Shown piece by piece: positions 9,367 through 20,411 of a stretch of 64,000 nucleotides of DNA. The stretch is from Sphingomonas sp. NBWT7. GTDB taxonomy: Bacteria > Pseudomonadota > Alphaproteobacteria > Sphingomonadales > Sphingomonadaceae. The translations under genes and the position numbers were made by a program. Location: positions 2,069,501 to 2,133,500 of the forward strand of contig NZ_CP043639.1 in assembly GCF_014217605.1 (NCBI RefSeq), given 5' to 3'. Each line of letters starts with the position of its first letter. Position 1 is the stretch's first letter. The notes beneath the pieces are model-generated. The model did not search any database. It was given only the letters and a program-made list of their open reading frames with translations, and was not told where the DNA came from.

Positions 9367-9389
9367 CTTGTGTTGTATATCCGCAACAC
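9367..9389 (+). promoter_or_regulatory. Inverted repeat and possible heat-shock -35 upstream of clpB
   Basis: GTGTTG (9370-9375) and CAACAC (9384-9389) form a perfect 6-bp inverted repeat with an 8-base A+T-rich spacer, about 30 bases before the clpB start. A CTTG at 9367-9370 overlaps it and could be the core of an RpoH-type -35 element, but I find no convincing -10 at the right distance. It is not a CIRCE element. It may be an operator or a leader hairpin. Confidence 0.3.
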
Positions 9390-9420
9390 CACCTGATGCT
9401 CGAAGGAAACAGGGACACCC

Positions 9421-12000
<2,580 letters not shown>

Positions 12001-12031
12001 ACGCCGCCGCGGCGACGCTGACCCTAAACGC

Positions 12032-12751
12032 TCAGCGTGACCGCAGCCAGCCGGTGACGGAATAGCGCCGATACGCAGCCGCACGCGTGACTTCGCTCAC
12101 GCTGTGCGGCTGCGGCACGCGGAACAGGTTCAGCGTGTTGAGCGCGGGCACATAGCCGTCGCTCACCCGTGCATCGTCGTGGAACAGCAGCAGCCCGCCC
12201 CATTCCGCGCGCCATTTCGGCGTGAAGCCCAGTACGTAAGCGGCATGGCGCCGCTTGCCCGCCACCGCATCGTCGTGCCCGGTGAGGAAATCGCCCGGCG
12301 CAAAGGCGGTGGCCTGCGCGTCGGCGAAGTCGATCGCCGCCCCCGTCACCGTGCGCAGCAGGTCGCGCGCCGGGCCGGTGGATAGGAACGTCGCCAGCGT
12401 CGCCAGCGGATCGTCGCTCGCCGCGCGCGCCGCCTGCTCGTCCGGCACCCGTATGGCCTCGTAACGGAACTGGAATCCGTCGCGCGCGCCGGCATAGACG
12501 GCCTGCTCCAGCGCCTCGCGCTGCGCCGCGTCCATTTCCGCGCGGACCGGGCGCGACAGCTCGAACAGCTTGTCGCCCGAATTGATCATCTGCAACCAGT
12601 CCTGCCGCCCGCGCAGCATCGCATGCCACGCCTCGGCGACGCCCGCCGCCAGGAAATCGGCGATCTGCACGCGCCCGTTCACGGCGAAGCGGCGCGCCAG
12701 CTCGGTTGCATCGAGGGCGGGGTTGAGGGAAAGAGGCGGAAGCGTCGACAT
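12032..12751 (-). CDS. 2-oxoglutarate/Fe(II)-dependent oxygenase, prolyl hydroxylase-like (1)
   Basis: This 239-residue protein looks like a 2OG-Fe(II) dioxygenase of the prolyl 4-hydroxylase/SM-20 type. The iron ligands can be read as His159 and Asp161 (GHDD) and His216 (PQPHSV), with a 2OG-binding Arg229-Tyr-Ser231 near the C-terminus, which ends TGWLRSR. ATG 12751 is preferred because AAGGA stands five bases upstream; an ATG two codons earlier and a much longer open frame lack this. It is divergent from a second oxygenase with the same C-terminal architecture (61 bases apart). The reading frame upstream of 12751 is an artefact of high G+C. The substrate is unknown; protein or peptide hydroxylation is the family precedent. 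Confidence 0.85.
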   Translation of the reverse strand: MSTLPPLSLNPALDATELARRFAVNGRVQIADFLAAGVAEAWHAMLRGRQDWLQMINSGDKLFELSRPVRAEMDAAQREALEQAVYAGARDGFQFRYEAIRVPDEQAARAASDDPLATLATFLSTGPARDLLRTVTGAAIDFADAQATAFAPGDFLTGHDDAVAGKRRHAAYVLGFTPKWRAEWGGLLLFHDDARVSDGYVPALNTLNLFRVPQPHSVSEVTRAAAYRRYSVTGWLRSR

Positions 12752-12812
12752 GGCCATCCTTTGCCACGCCGGATCGCCGCGAACCAGCCGCCGCCCGGCG
12801 AGGAAGGCCTCT

Positions 12813-13544
12813 GTGACGATCTCCCTGTTCGAACTCAATCCCGCGATCGATCGTGCGGCAATCGCTCGCCGCTTCGCCGCCGACGGCCGCGCGCAAATCC
12901 GCGACGTGCTGACCCCCGCCGCCGCCCGCGCGCTGCACGAGGTGATCGCGCGGCAGACACCATGGGGCCACGGTTGGCGCTCGGGCGAGGACGGGCCGAA
13001 GGCGCTTACCGCGCGCGAACTGGCCGCGCTCCCCCCGGCCGAGCGGCAGGAGATCAGCCATGGTATCTTCTCTGCCATGCAGGGGCAGGATTACGCCTTC
13101 TCCTACGCGCGCTACCCGATCCTCGACGCCTATCTCGCCAAGTGGAACCCGGACGGGCCGCACGACATCCTGCTGGAACATATCAACGACCGGCCCTTTC
13201 TCGATCTGATGCGCGACGTCACCGGCATCCGCGAGCTGTGCAAAGCGGATGCGCAGGCCACGTTGTTCGGCCCCGGCCAGTTCCTGGCGCTGCACAACGA
13301 CAGCCACGTCGGCGAAGGCTGGCGCATCGCCTATGTGCTCAGCCTGTGTGCGGTGGAATGGCGCCCCGATTGGGGCGGGTATCTTCATTTCTTCGACGAG
13401 GAGGGTGACGTGATCGCCGGCTACCGCCCGCGCTTCAACACGCTCAGCTTCTTCGCCGTGCCGACCCCGCATGCGGTCAGCTTCGTGCCACCCTTCGCCC
13501 CGCCGCAGCGCTTCGCGATCACGGGCTGGCTGCGCGACCGGTAA
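12813..13544 (+). CDS. 2-oxoglutarate/Fe(II)-dependent oxygenase, prolyl hydroxylase-like (2)
   Basis: This 243-residue protein is a distant paralogue of the oxygenase encoded divergently next to it. Both begin with a short SLFELNPAID/SLNPALDATE stretch and end in TGWLR(D/S)R. Iron ligands are His161 and Asp163 (LHNDSH) and His220 (PTPHAV); Arg233 is the likely 2OG anchor. The central WRPDWGGYLHFFDEEG matches the WRAEWGGLLLFHDD of its partner. The start is GTG 12813, with GAGGAAGG eight bases upstream; no ATG in the right place exists. The next gene starts two bases after its stop, so the two are one operon. Confidence 0.85.
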   Translation: MTISLFELNPAIDRAAIARRFAADGRAQIRDVLTPAAARALHEVIARQTPWGHGWRSGEDGPKALTARELAALPPAERQEISHGIFSAMQGQDYAFSYARYPILDAYLAKWNPDGPHDILLEHINDRPFLDLMRDVTGIRELCKADAQATLFGPGQFLALHNDSHVGEGWRIAYVLSLCAVEWRPDWGGYLHFFDEEGDVIAGYRPRFNTLSFFAVPTPHAVSFVPPFAPPQRFAITGWLRDR

Positions 13545-13546
13545 TC

Positions 13547-15325
13547 GTGGCGAGCGATCCCAACGCGCTGTTCCGCACCGCAGAGGCGCAGTTTGCCGCC
13601 GGCAATCACCCCGCGGCACTCGACGCGCTCGACCGCATCACCCGCGGTTTCGGGGCCCACGCGCCCGTGCTGCACCTCACTGCGCTGGTCCATCGGCGCA
13701 TGGGCAATAACGACCGCGCCCGCACCGCCTTCGAGGCGACCCTGCGGCTGGCGCCCGGCAACGTCCAAGCGCGCAGCAATTATGCGAACCTGCTCGACGA
13801 CATGGGCGATGCCGAGGGCGCCTTGGCGCAGCTCGACGCATCCATCGCCGCACGCCCCGATTTTGCCGACGCCCATATCAACAAGGCGCTGATCCTTCAG
13901 CGTATCGCCCGCCCCGCAGCGGCGCTCGCGGCGCTGGATCGGCTTCCTGCCAATCTCCAGGCAAGCCCGCGCGTCCTGACGATTCGCGCATCGCTCCTGC
14001 GCGACCTCAACCGGCTGGACGAGGCCGCTGCCACTTTCGACGCCGTCCTTGCGCAGGAGCCCGCTCGCGCCACCGCCCTTGTCGGCCGCGCGCGGGTGGC
14101 CCTCGAACGCGGCGAACCCGACGCCGCCGACCGCTATCGCCGCGGTCTTGCCGGCAATCCGGACAATCTGGAACTCCAGCTCGGCCTCGCCCAGGCGCTG
14201 GAGGCGGATGGCGACGAAGAGGCGATCGATCTGCTGGCGGGCGCGCTGGCGCAACGCCCGGCATGGATCGAGGGGCATGAGCAGCTCGCCCGTATGCAGT
14301 CCGAAGCGGGCCGGCCCGCGGCAATTGTCACCGCCTATCAGGCGGCGCTGCATCAGCTGCCGGACCATCTGCCGCTTCACCTGTCTTACTGGCACACGCT
14401 GATGCGCGCTCAGCGCTTCACCGAGGCGGCCGCCGCAATCGCCGCCGCACCGCCATCGGTGATGCAAACGCCCCACGCCGGCTTGATCCGCGCCATGTGC
14501 ACCAGCGAGGCAGGCGATGTCTCCACCGCCGATCGGCTTTTCGCCGGCCTCACCGCCGATGACGAGGTCCGCATCGCTCGCGGTCGCCATGCCCTGCGCG
14601 CCGGGCGACCCGCGGAAGCTGCGCAACTGCTGGAGACCGTTACCGCGGTGCAGCCCGACAACGTCACCGCCTGGGCGCATTTGTCGCTCGCCTGGCGCTT
14701 GCTCGATCATCCGCGCACCGGATGGCTGTGCGGCCAAGCGGGATTGTGGGGCACCGCCGATCTGCCACTGTCATCCGCAGAGCTCGACGATCTTGCCGTA
14801 TTGCTCCGCGCGCTGCACCGGACGCGCGCGCATCCGATCGGCCAGTCGCTACGTGGCGGCACGCAGACGCGCGGGCGTCTGCTGGCCCGCCAGGAGCCGC
14901 CGCTGCGCCATTTGCGCGATCTACTGCACGCGGCGGTGACGGCACATATGGATGCGCTGCCGCCCGCCGATCCGACACATCCGCTACTGCGTCATCGCGA
15001 TAACGCCGTCGCACTTGCGGGCAGCTGGTCGGTGCGGCTCGCCGACAGCGGCTTCCACGTCAGTCACATTCACCCGCACGGCGTGCTGAGCTCCGCATGC
15101 TACATCGCCCTGCCCGACGGCGTTGCGAACTCCGCGACGCACGATGGCTGGCTGGAACTCGGCGCGCCGCCCGCGGAGCTTGGGCTCGATCTTCCGCCAC
15201 TGGCGGTGGTCAAGCCGCAGCCGGGCCGGCTAGCCCTGTTCCCCAGCTACTTCTTTCACGGCACCCGCCCGTTCGCCGCCGGCGAGCGGCTGACCGTCGC
15301 CTTTGACGTCACCGTCGGCACGTAA
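13547..15325 (+). CDS. TPR-repeat protein with C-terminal 2OG-Fe(II) oxygenase domain
   Basis: This 592-residue protein has an N-terminal superhelix of tetratricopeptide repeats (about residues 5-400, for example AARGFG-type helices and the NVQARSNYANLLDDMGD repeat) and a C-terminal domain matching the putative 2OG-Fe(II) oxygenase family PF13759. In that domain I see GSWSVRLADSGFHVSHIHP, a histidine cluster at 504, 507, 509 and 511, then LFPSYFFHGTRPF with His571 and the family ending AFDVTVGT. The start is GTG 13547, two bases after the previous stop, implying translational coupling. TPRs probably recruit a protein substrate. The gene is convergent with a TonB-dependent receptor. Confidence 0.85.
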   Translation: MASDPNALFRTAEAQFAAGNHPAALDALDRITRGFGAHAPVLHLTALVHRRMGNNDRARTAFEATLRLAPGNVQARSNYANLLDDMGDAEGALAQLDASIAARPDFADAHINKALILQRIARPAAALAALDRLPANLQASPRVLTIRASLLRDLNRLDEAAATFDAVLAQEPARATALVGRARVALERGEPDAADRYRRGLAGNPDNLELQLGLAQALEADGDEEAIDLLAGALAQRPAWIEGHEQLARMQSEAGRPAAIVTAYQAALHQLPDHLPLHLSYWHTLMRAQRFTEAAAAIAAAPPSVMQTPHAGLIRAMCTSEAGDVSTADRLFAGLTADDEVRIARGRHALRAGRPAEAAQLLETVTAVQPDNVTAWAHLSLAWRLLDHPRTGWLCGQAGLWGTADLPLSSAELDDLAVLLRALHRTRAHPIGQSLRGGTQTRGRLLARQEPPLRHLRDLLHAAVTAHMDALPPADPTHPLLRHRDNAVALAGSWSVRLADSGFHVSHIHPHGVLSSACYIALPDGVANSATHDGWLELGAPPAELGLDLPPLAVVKPQPGRLALFPSYFFHGTRPFAAGERLTVAFDVTVGT

Positions 15326-15443
15326 CGCCGCGCCGCCGCCGCCGCGGCGGCGATACCCCATCTTTCGTTCACGGCGCGACCACTCGCCGGCGACCGGTCG
15401 CGCGAGCCTTTGGCCGCATCGTCGCACGCCGCTTTGGCAGACG

Positions 15444-15473
15444 AAAAGGGGCAGCGGATCGCTCCGCTGCCCC
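15444..15473 (-). terminator. Rho-independent terminator of the TonB-dependent receptor gene
   Basis: An 11-bp perfect stem (GGGGCAGCGGA at 15448-15458 and its complement at 15463-15473) with a 4-base loop lies 24 bases past the receptor stop codon. Read on the minus strand it is followed by TTTT (15447-15444). The short T-run suits a minus-strand terminator; it may also help stop transcripts from the oxygenase operon. Confidence 0.85.
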
Positions 15474-15496
15474 CCTTGGTTACCCGTGATCGTCGA

Positions 15497-18451
15497 TCAG
15501 AACGCGAAGCGCACTGCCACGAAGTAGTCACGGCCGAGCGGATCATAAACGCCCGGATAGGTGTTCGCCTGCTCCTGGTTGTCGCCGATCAGCTGCGGCT
15601 GGATGTCGAACAGGTTGTTGACGCCTGCGCTCAGCGTGAACTGATCCGTGACGTTCAGCGCGAAGGACAGGTCGATATAGTCCTTCGTGCCCAGACGCTC
15701 GACAATGTAATCCGTCGAGTCGTCGTCGTCACGCACCTTGCCCAGGTGACGCCAGCGGACGCTGGTGGTCATCGGGCCGTCGATGAACGACAGGCGGCTG
15801 GTCCACTTGTACTTCGGCTGCGGGTTGCCGCAGACCGACTGGCCGAAGCGACCGGCGCAATCGGTCCGGATATCCGGCTGATCGACCACCGGGGTGAACG
15901 TGTTCTCCTCCGTCCAGGTACCCAGGAAGAAGAAGTTCAGGTTCGACGTCTCATTGAGGAAGCCGAAGCCGAGCGGCACACCATAGTCGACCTGAACGTC
16001 GATACCCGAGGTCTTGATCGACGCGACGTTGGCGTTGAGGATCAGCGGCAGGAACTCGCCACCGATCTGACCCGTCGAAGGATCACGCACCACCGCCTGG
16101 CAATAGACCGAGTTGATGTTCTGGATCTGGTTGTAGCACAGGTTCAGCGTGTTGTTCAGGCCACCACCGAAGGTCGAGATGTAGTCGTCAACCTTGATCT
16201 TGAAATAGTCGACGGTGACATTCAGGCGCGGGATGAACGACGGCTGGATCACAGCGCCGACCGTCCACGAGTCCGACTTCTCTTCCTGCAGCGCAGGGTT
16301 GCCGCCGAACTGACCCTCGATCTGCGCGTTCGGCTGGATGCCGGTCGTGAAGACCAGGGCAGCCGGAACGCCCGTCTGCTCGCAGAGCGTGCGAACGGTA
16401 GCGGTCTGGTTGGTGGTGTTGCGCGACGAGCACGGATCGGTTGCACCCGGGAAGCCGTTCGACGCACCGCCGAAGAGCTCGCCCACGTTGGGTGCGCGGA
16501 TCGCGCGCTGGTAGCTGCCGCGGATCGTCAGGTCGCGGACCGGAGCCCACTCGCCGCCCGCCTTCCAGGTGAACGCACCGCCGACCGCGCCGAGCGAATA
16601 GTCGGAGTAGCGCGCCGCGCCGTTGATGTTCAGGCGGTAGAAGAACGGCTGATCGGCAATGATCGGCAGGTCGAGCTCGCCGAACACTTCCTTCACGTTG
16701 TACGAACCCGACGTCGGCAGACCGCCGTTGAAGCCGATCACGTCGCCCGACGAGAGCGCCGTATCCGGGATGAACTGGCTGCTCACCTTGCGGTATTCGA
16801 CACCGAGCGCAAGGCCGAGGTCACCCGCGCCCATGCCCAGGTTGCCGAGCGTGCCGGCTGCCGAGGCCACCTGCAGTACCGAAACGTCGCCGTTCTGCGC
16901 CAGGATCGAGATCTGGTCGACCATCGCCGGGGTCAGCGTGCCCGGGCCGAACACGTTGATCGCGGCATCCGTGCCGTCCAGCCCACGCTGGAAGGCCGAG
17001 CGCGAGATGTTGCCGGCCTGGACGTTGGCGTTCCGCGTACGGGCGTACGAATAGTAAGCGTCGTACGTGAAATCGCCGAACAGCGGGCCCTTGATGCCGG
17101 TCAGCAGGCGGAAGGCGCTACGCTCGTCGAGCGCGTTGCGCGAACCGGTCTCGTTGACGCGGCGGTTGATGCTGAGGTTGACGACGCCCGCGGCGTTCGA
17201 CGCCGCGTTGGCGCCCGTGAACAGCGGGCCGAGGCCGCGTGCCGTGCGCGCTGCGTTGATCGCCGTCTCGTTGATGTCGATCTGCTGCAGAGCGGCAAAG
17301 TCGGCCGCCGACAGGAACTGCTGCTGCTGCGCGACATTGACGTTGAACGAGCCGGTAACCGGGGTCGGCGCCAGTTCGTTGGCGACGCGGTTGTTGGTGA
17401 AGGTCACCTCAGCATAGGCCGTAACCGCCGGGCTGATCTCGTACGAGCCATAACCACCCAGCAGGTAACGCTCCTGCGGCACCATCAGATAGTTGTCGAC
17501 GGCGTAGTTATAGGCGTCGGTCGTGCTGTTGTACGCGGTCGACACGCCCGGGTTACCGAAGTTCGCACCCAGCGCCGTGCCGAAGTTGCCCGCGCCGCGC
17601 GGCAGCGTGATCTGGGCAAGGCCGTTGCCTGCCGGAATGACCTGCGAGCCGGCAGCCGCGATGCGGCCGCGATTGGTGGTCGCCGAACCGAGCGGGATCA
17701 GGCCGGTAGCGCCATCGCCCAGCGCCTGGTTCGAGAAGCCGCGTGCGCCCTGCAGAAGCGAATCGCGCTTGTAGTATTCGCCGAACACGGTGACGTGACC
17801 GCGGTTGTCGGCGAACTGCGTGCCGATCGCGACGTTCGCGCCATAACGGCGGCCGTCGCCACGCTCGGTGATGTTGTAGTTCGCGCCGGCGGTGATGCCG
17901 TTCAGATCGTCACGCAGACGGAAGTTGACGACGCCTGCAAGCGCGTCCGAACCGTACACGGCCGAGGCGCCGCCGGTGATCACGTCAACGCCCGACAGCA
18001 GGAACGTCGGGATGGTGTTGATGTCGACGACCTGGCTGGTGTCGTACGAAACGTAACGACGGCCGTTGACCAGCACCAGCGTGCGGGTCGCGCCGATGCC
18101 GCGCAGGTTGAGCGTCGAGACGCCGCCGCCCGGGTTGTTCGAGAACGCGGTGGAACCCGGCACGACCTGCGGCAGGGTGTTGATCACCTGCTCGGCGTTG
18201 ACCGAACCCGAAAGCTGGAATTCCTCGTCGTCGACGACCGCGAGCGGGCTGGTGGACACCAGATCCGGACGGCGGATGCGGGTGCCGGTCACGACGATCG
18301 ATTCGGTACCCTCCCCGGCGGTGGGATCTTGGACCGAGCTGACCGAGTTGGACTGCGGATCATCGTTCGTCTGGGCGAACGCCGGAGCCGCGACCGTCAT
18401 GCCCGCGATCAGCGTCGATGCGAGCAGACGCATGCGCACGTTGGATTTCAT
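15497..18451 (-). CDS. TonB-dependent outer-membrane receptor
   Basis: This is a 984-residue receptor that imports a ligand across the outer membrane using TonB energy. A signal peptide ends in AAPAFAQT (cleavage after residue 26). A short acidic linker leads to the TonB-box/plug region ESIVVTGTRIRRPD. The plug shows STLNLRGIGATRTLVLVNGR and ASAVYGSDALAGVVNFR. The remaining 700 residues form the 22-strand barrel, ending in GRDYFVAVRFAF with the terminal Phe needed for BAM assembly. This IGATRTLVLVNGRR type is the oar-free, large sphingomonad/Caulobacter class that is often found near 2OG oxygenases. No sigma/anti-sigma pair or Fur-like box is evident. Ligand unknown. Confidence 0.93.
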   Translation of the reverse strand: MKSNVRMRLLASTLIAGMTVAAPAFAQTNDDPQSNSVSSVQDPTAGEGTESIVVTGTRIRRPDLVSTSPLAVVDDEEFQLSGSVNAEQVINTLPQVVPGSTAFSNNPGGGVSTLNLRGIGATRTLVLVNGRRYVSYDTSQVVDINTIPTFLLSGVDVITGGASAVYGSDALAGVVNFRLRDDLNGITAGANYNITERGDGRRYGANVAIGTQFADNRGHVTVFGEYYKRDSLLQGARGFSNQALGDGATGLIPLGSATTNRGRIAAAGSQVIPAGNGLAQITLPRGAGNFGTALGANFGNPGVSTAYNSTTDAYNYAVDNYLMVPQERYLLGGYGSYEISPAVTAYAEVTFTNNRVANELAPTPVTGSFNVNVAQQQQFLSAADFAALQQIDINETAINAARTARGLGPLFTGANAASNAAGVVNLSINRRVNETGSRNALDERSAFRLLTGIKGPLFGDFTYDAYYSYARTRNANVQAGNISRSAFQRGLDGTDAAINVFGPGTLTPAMVDQISILAQNGDVSVLQVASAAGTLGNLGMGAGDLGLALGVEYRKVSSQFIPDTALSSGDVIGFNGGLPTSGSYNVKEVFGELDLPIIADQPFFYRLNINGAARYSDYSLGAVGGAFTWKAGGEWAPVRDLTIRGSYQRAIRAPNVGELFGGASNGFPGATDPCSSRNTTNQTATVRTLCEQTGVPAALVFTTGIQPNAQIEGQFGGNPALQEEKSDSWTVGAVIQPSFIPRLNVTVDYFKIKVDDYISTFGGGLNNTLNLCYNQIQNINSVYCQAVVRDPSTGQIGGEFLPLILNANVASIKTSGIDVQVDYGVPLGFGFLNETSNLNFFFLGTWTEENTFTPVVDQPDIRTDCAGRFGQSVCGNPQPKYKWTSRLSFIDGPMTTSVRWRHLGKVRDDDDSTDYIVERLGTKDYIDLSFALNVTDQFTLSAGVNNLFDIQPQLIGDNQEQANTYPGVYDPLGRDYFVAVRFAF

Positions 18452-18560
18452 TACAGGTGTCCCCTATTCGTATCGGACCCACCGCAGCCTATTGTGCTGT
18501 CAGGCGGGCATGACCGTCATTAAAATGTAGTTCGAACAAATCACAATCACGGAGAGTAGC

Positions 18561-19142
18561 TTGAGCAACGATCTTGCGCGGGGCGTGTCAAAAGAGCCAC
18601 ACATCGATCCCGCCGCTGTCCGGAACCGCGCACTGGGTTTCGTCGCCGCCGGAATGCTGACGATCGCGCTCGCGCCCTCGGCGAACGGCCAGACCGTGCC
18701 CGCGCCGCTCGCCGAGCTTGCGCGCTGCCGCGCGATCTCCGATGCCGGCGCGCGCCTCGCCTGCTTCGACAAGGCCGCCGACGCGATCGACGCCGCACAG
18801 ACCGCCGGTACGCTGCTGCCGCGCACGGAACCGGAACGGCCGCGCCGACTCGGGCTCGGCGATCCGGTGCAGACCGGTCCGCTCCCGACCCGCGCCGAAC
18901 GCGCCGATCAGGAACGCGACACGGTGCGCGAGATCAACGACACCGTCGCCTCCTATCGTCCGGCCAGCGGACGCGGGATGTGGTACATTCGCCTCGCGAA
19001 CGGCCAGCTGTGGCGCACACTGGGCGGCTTGCAGGTAGAGCCGCGTGTCGGCGGCACGGTGCGCATCCGCACCACCGCTACCGGCGGCTTCCGCCTGTCG
19101 ATCAACAACGGCACCCCGAGCTACGTGGAACGCGTGCTCTGA
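18561..19142 (+). CDS. Exported protein of unknown function
   Basis: I do not recognise this 193-residue protein. It has a long basic N-region followed by a hydrophobic stretch (LGFVAAGMLTIALAP, about residues 25-40) and then ANGQTVPAP, which looks like a signal peptide cleavage region. Next comes a two-cysteine segment ARCRAISDAGARLACFDKAA seen in several proteobacterial secreted proteins. The middle is Arg/Pro-rich, and the C-terminal 70 residues look like a beta-rich domain (GMWYIRLANGQLWRTLGG). The start is TTG 18561, supported by GGAGAG just upstream; a later in-frame start is possible. It is divergent from the TonB-dependent receptor. Confidence 0.7.
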   Translation: MSNDLARGVSKEPHIDPAAVRNRALGFVAAGMLTIALAPSANGQTVPAPLAELARCRAISDAGARLACFDKAADAIDAAQTAGTLLPRTEPERPRRLGLGDPVQTGPLPTRAERADQERDTVREINDTVASYRPASGRGMWYIRLANGQLWRTLGGLQVEPRVGGTVRIRTTATGGFRLSINNGTPSYVERVL

Positions 19143-19298
19143 CGTCGGATCGTTTCCCTCGGGACCGGTAGAGCCTTGCTAGCCGGGTAGGCGACGGGGA
19201 AGGCGGGAGCGACGCAATCACGGACCTTTCTGCTCCGGCGCTCCTTCGGCACTGACGCCCCCGCCGTGCGATCGGTGCCGAGCGATCGGCGCGTTCCG

Positions 19299-20150
19299 TC
19301 AGCCGGGGGGAATCGGCCCCGCGACCAGCAGCGGATCGATCCGCGCGTCCCGCCACTTCATCGCCCAGTGGAGGTGCGGGCCGGATGCGCGGCCCGTCGC
19401 GCCCACCGCGCCGATCTGTTCGCCCTGCCGCACGCGCGCACCGACGCGCACGTCGATCCGTGACAGGTGGAGGAAGGCGCTGTTCAGCCCCATGCCGTGA
19501 TCGATCATCAGAAGGTTGCCCTCCAGCGTGAATGGCGCCGCCGCGGCGAGCACGACCACGCCGTCCGCCGGCGCGACGACAGGGGTGCCGGTGGGGCGCG
19601 CCACGTCGACGCCCGAATGATACGATCCGGGCTCGCCGCGATAGATGCGCTGCGCTCCGAAAAGCCCGGAGATGCGCCCCGTCGCGGGCCAGACGAAGCG
19701 CTGCCGCCACCCCGCGACGTCCGCGGTACCGGCACGCGCGGCGTTGATCTGCGCCAGCTCGCCCGGTCGGCGCGCCAGGAAGTCGGCCGACGGCACCGGC
19801 ACCTTTGCCACCCGGTCGAGCCGCTCGATCCGCCACGCGCGCGGCGCGACGGCGATCTCCTGCGTCACCACCCGCCGGTCGGCGAGCGTCGCGGTGAGCG
19901 TGGCGCAGCTCGCCGCATCGCGGTCGAAGGCGATGACGAAGCGGCCGTCGGGGGCGACCGCCACCGGCTTGCCGTCGAGCGCCAGCGCGATCGTGCCGCG
20001 CGGCGCGGTGCCGACCAGCAACCCACCCTGGCTGGCACTGCCGGCGATCGCGATCCGTGCATCTGCCGCCGCCATCGGCTGCGCGACCGTCGCGGTCGCG
20101 GCGGCGATGCCCGCCGATGCGATCGCGACCACGGCCAGCGATCGCCTCAT
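19299..20150 (-). CDS. M23 family metallopeptidase (LytM-like)
   Basis: This 283-residue secreted protein has a signal peptide ending in ATVAQP, a beta-rich unknown region to about residue 145 and a C-terminal LytM/M23 domain. The zinc ligands are His178 and Asp182 in YHSGVDVARP and His261 in GPHLHW, with His228 as the usual active-site histidine, so it should be a functional peptidoglycan endopeptidase in the periplasm. Its start overlaps the stop of the DUF2093 gene by four bases (ATGA), so it is translated from the xseA transcript. Cleavage of cross-links during growth or division is the family role. Confidence 0.9.
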   Translation of the reverse strand: MRRSLAVVAIASAGIAAATATVAQPMAAADARIAIAGSASQGGLLVGTAPRGTIALALDGKPVAVAPDGRFVIAFDRDAASCATLTATLADRRVVTQEIAVAPRAWRIERLDRVAKVPVPSADFLARRPGELAQINAARAGTADVAGWRQRFVWPATGRISGLFGAQRIYRGEPGSYHSGVDVARPTGTPVVAPADGVVVLAAAAPFTLEGNLLMIDHGMGLNSAFLHLSRIDVRVGARVRQGEQIGAVGATGRASGPHLHWAMKWRDARIDPLLVAGPIPPG

Positions 20151-20341
20151 CGCGGCGCCATCGCCTCCGCCGCCAGCGTCGCGCTGGCGAACGCGCGCTG
20201 CGAGGCGACGTCCCAGTAGCGCAGGTCCTCGATCGCGATCCGCGCGCCGCTAATCGCGCACGCCACGTGATCGCCGGGGGTCAGCACGCGAAACCCGTTC
20301 GCCATATAGTGCAGCCGCGCGGGCCGGTCCGAATTTGACAT
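20147..20341 (-). CDS. DUF2093 domain protein
   Basis: This is a 64-residue protein of the alphaproteobacterial DUF2093 family, function unknown. ARLHYMANGFRVLTPGDHV is the characteristic core, followed by ISGARIAIEDLRYWDV. I chose ATG 20341 (MSNSDRPARL) because AGGG is six bases upstream; the open frame continues well beyond but without ribosome site or conservation-like features. It lies between xseA and the M23 peptidase, as in many alphaproteobacteria, and overlaps the latter by four bases. Confidence 0.85.
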   Translation of the reverse strand: MSNSDRPARLHYMANGFRVLTPGDHVACAISGARIAIEDLRYWDVASQRAFASATLAAEAMAPR

Positions 20342-20411
20342 CAACATCCCTGAATGCCTCTCACTCATCCTGTAACGCGCCGGGCCTCTGGCCCGCCCGC
20401 GCAATCCACCT

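Noticed and set aside
9265..9420. CIRCE or consensus RpoH promoter for clpB
   Set aside because: No TTAGCACTC-type repeat and no matching -10; only a CTTG and a short inverted repeat.
12015..12038. Terminator after clpB
   Set aside because: A 7-bp inverted repeat overlaps the oxygenase stop codon, but there is no T-run.
15410..18523. Very long plus-strand open frame (1037 codons) opposite the TonB-dependent receptor
   Set aside because: Composition is Arg/Val/Asp-rich with no domain; it is the antisense of a real receptor gene with a signal peptide and a proper C-terminus. Such frames are common in G+C-rich DNA.
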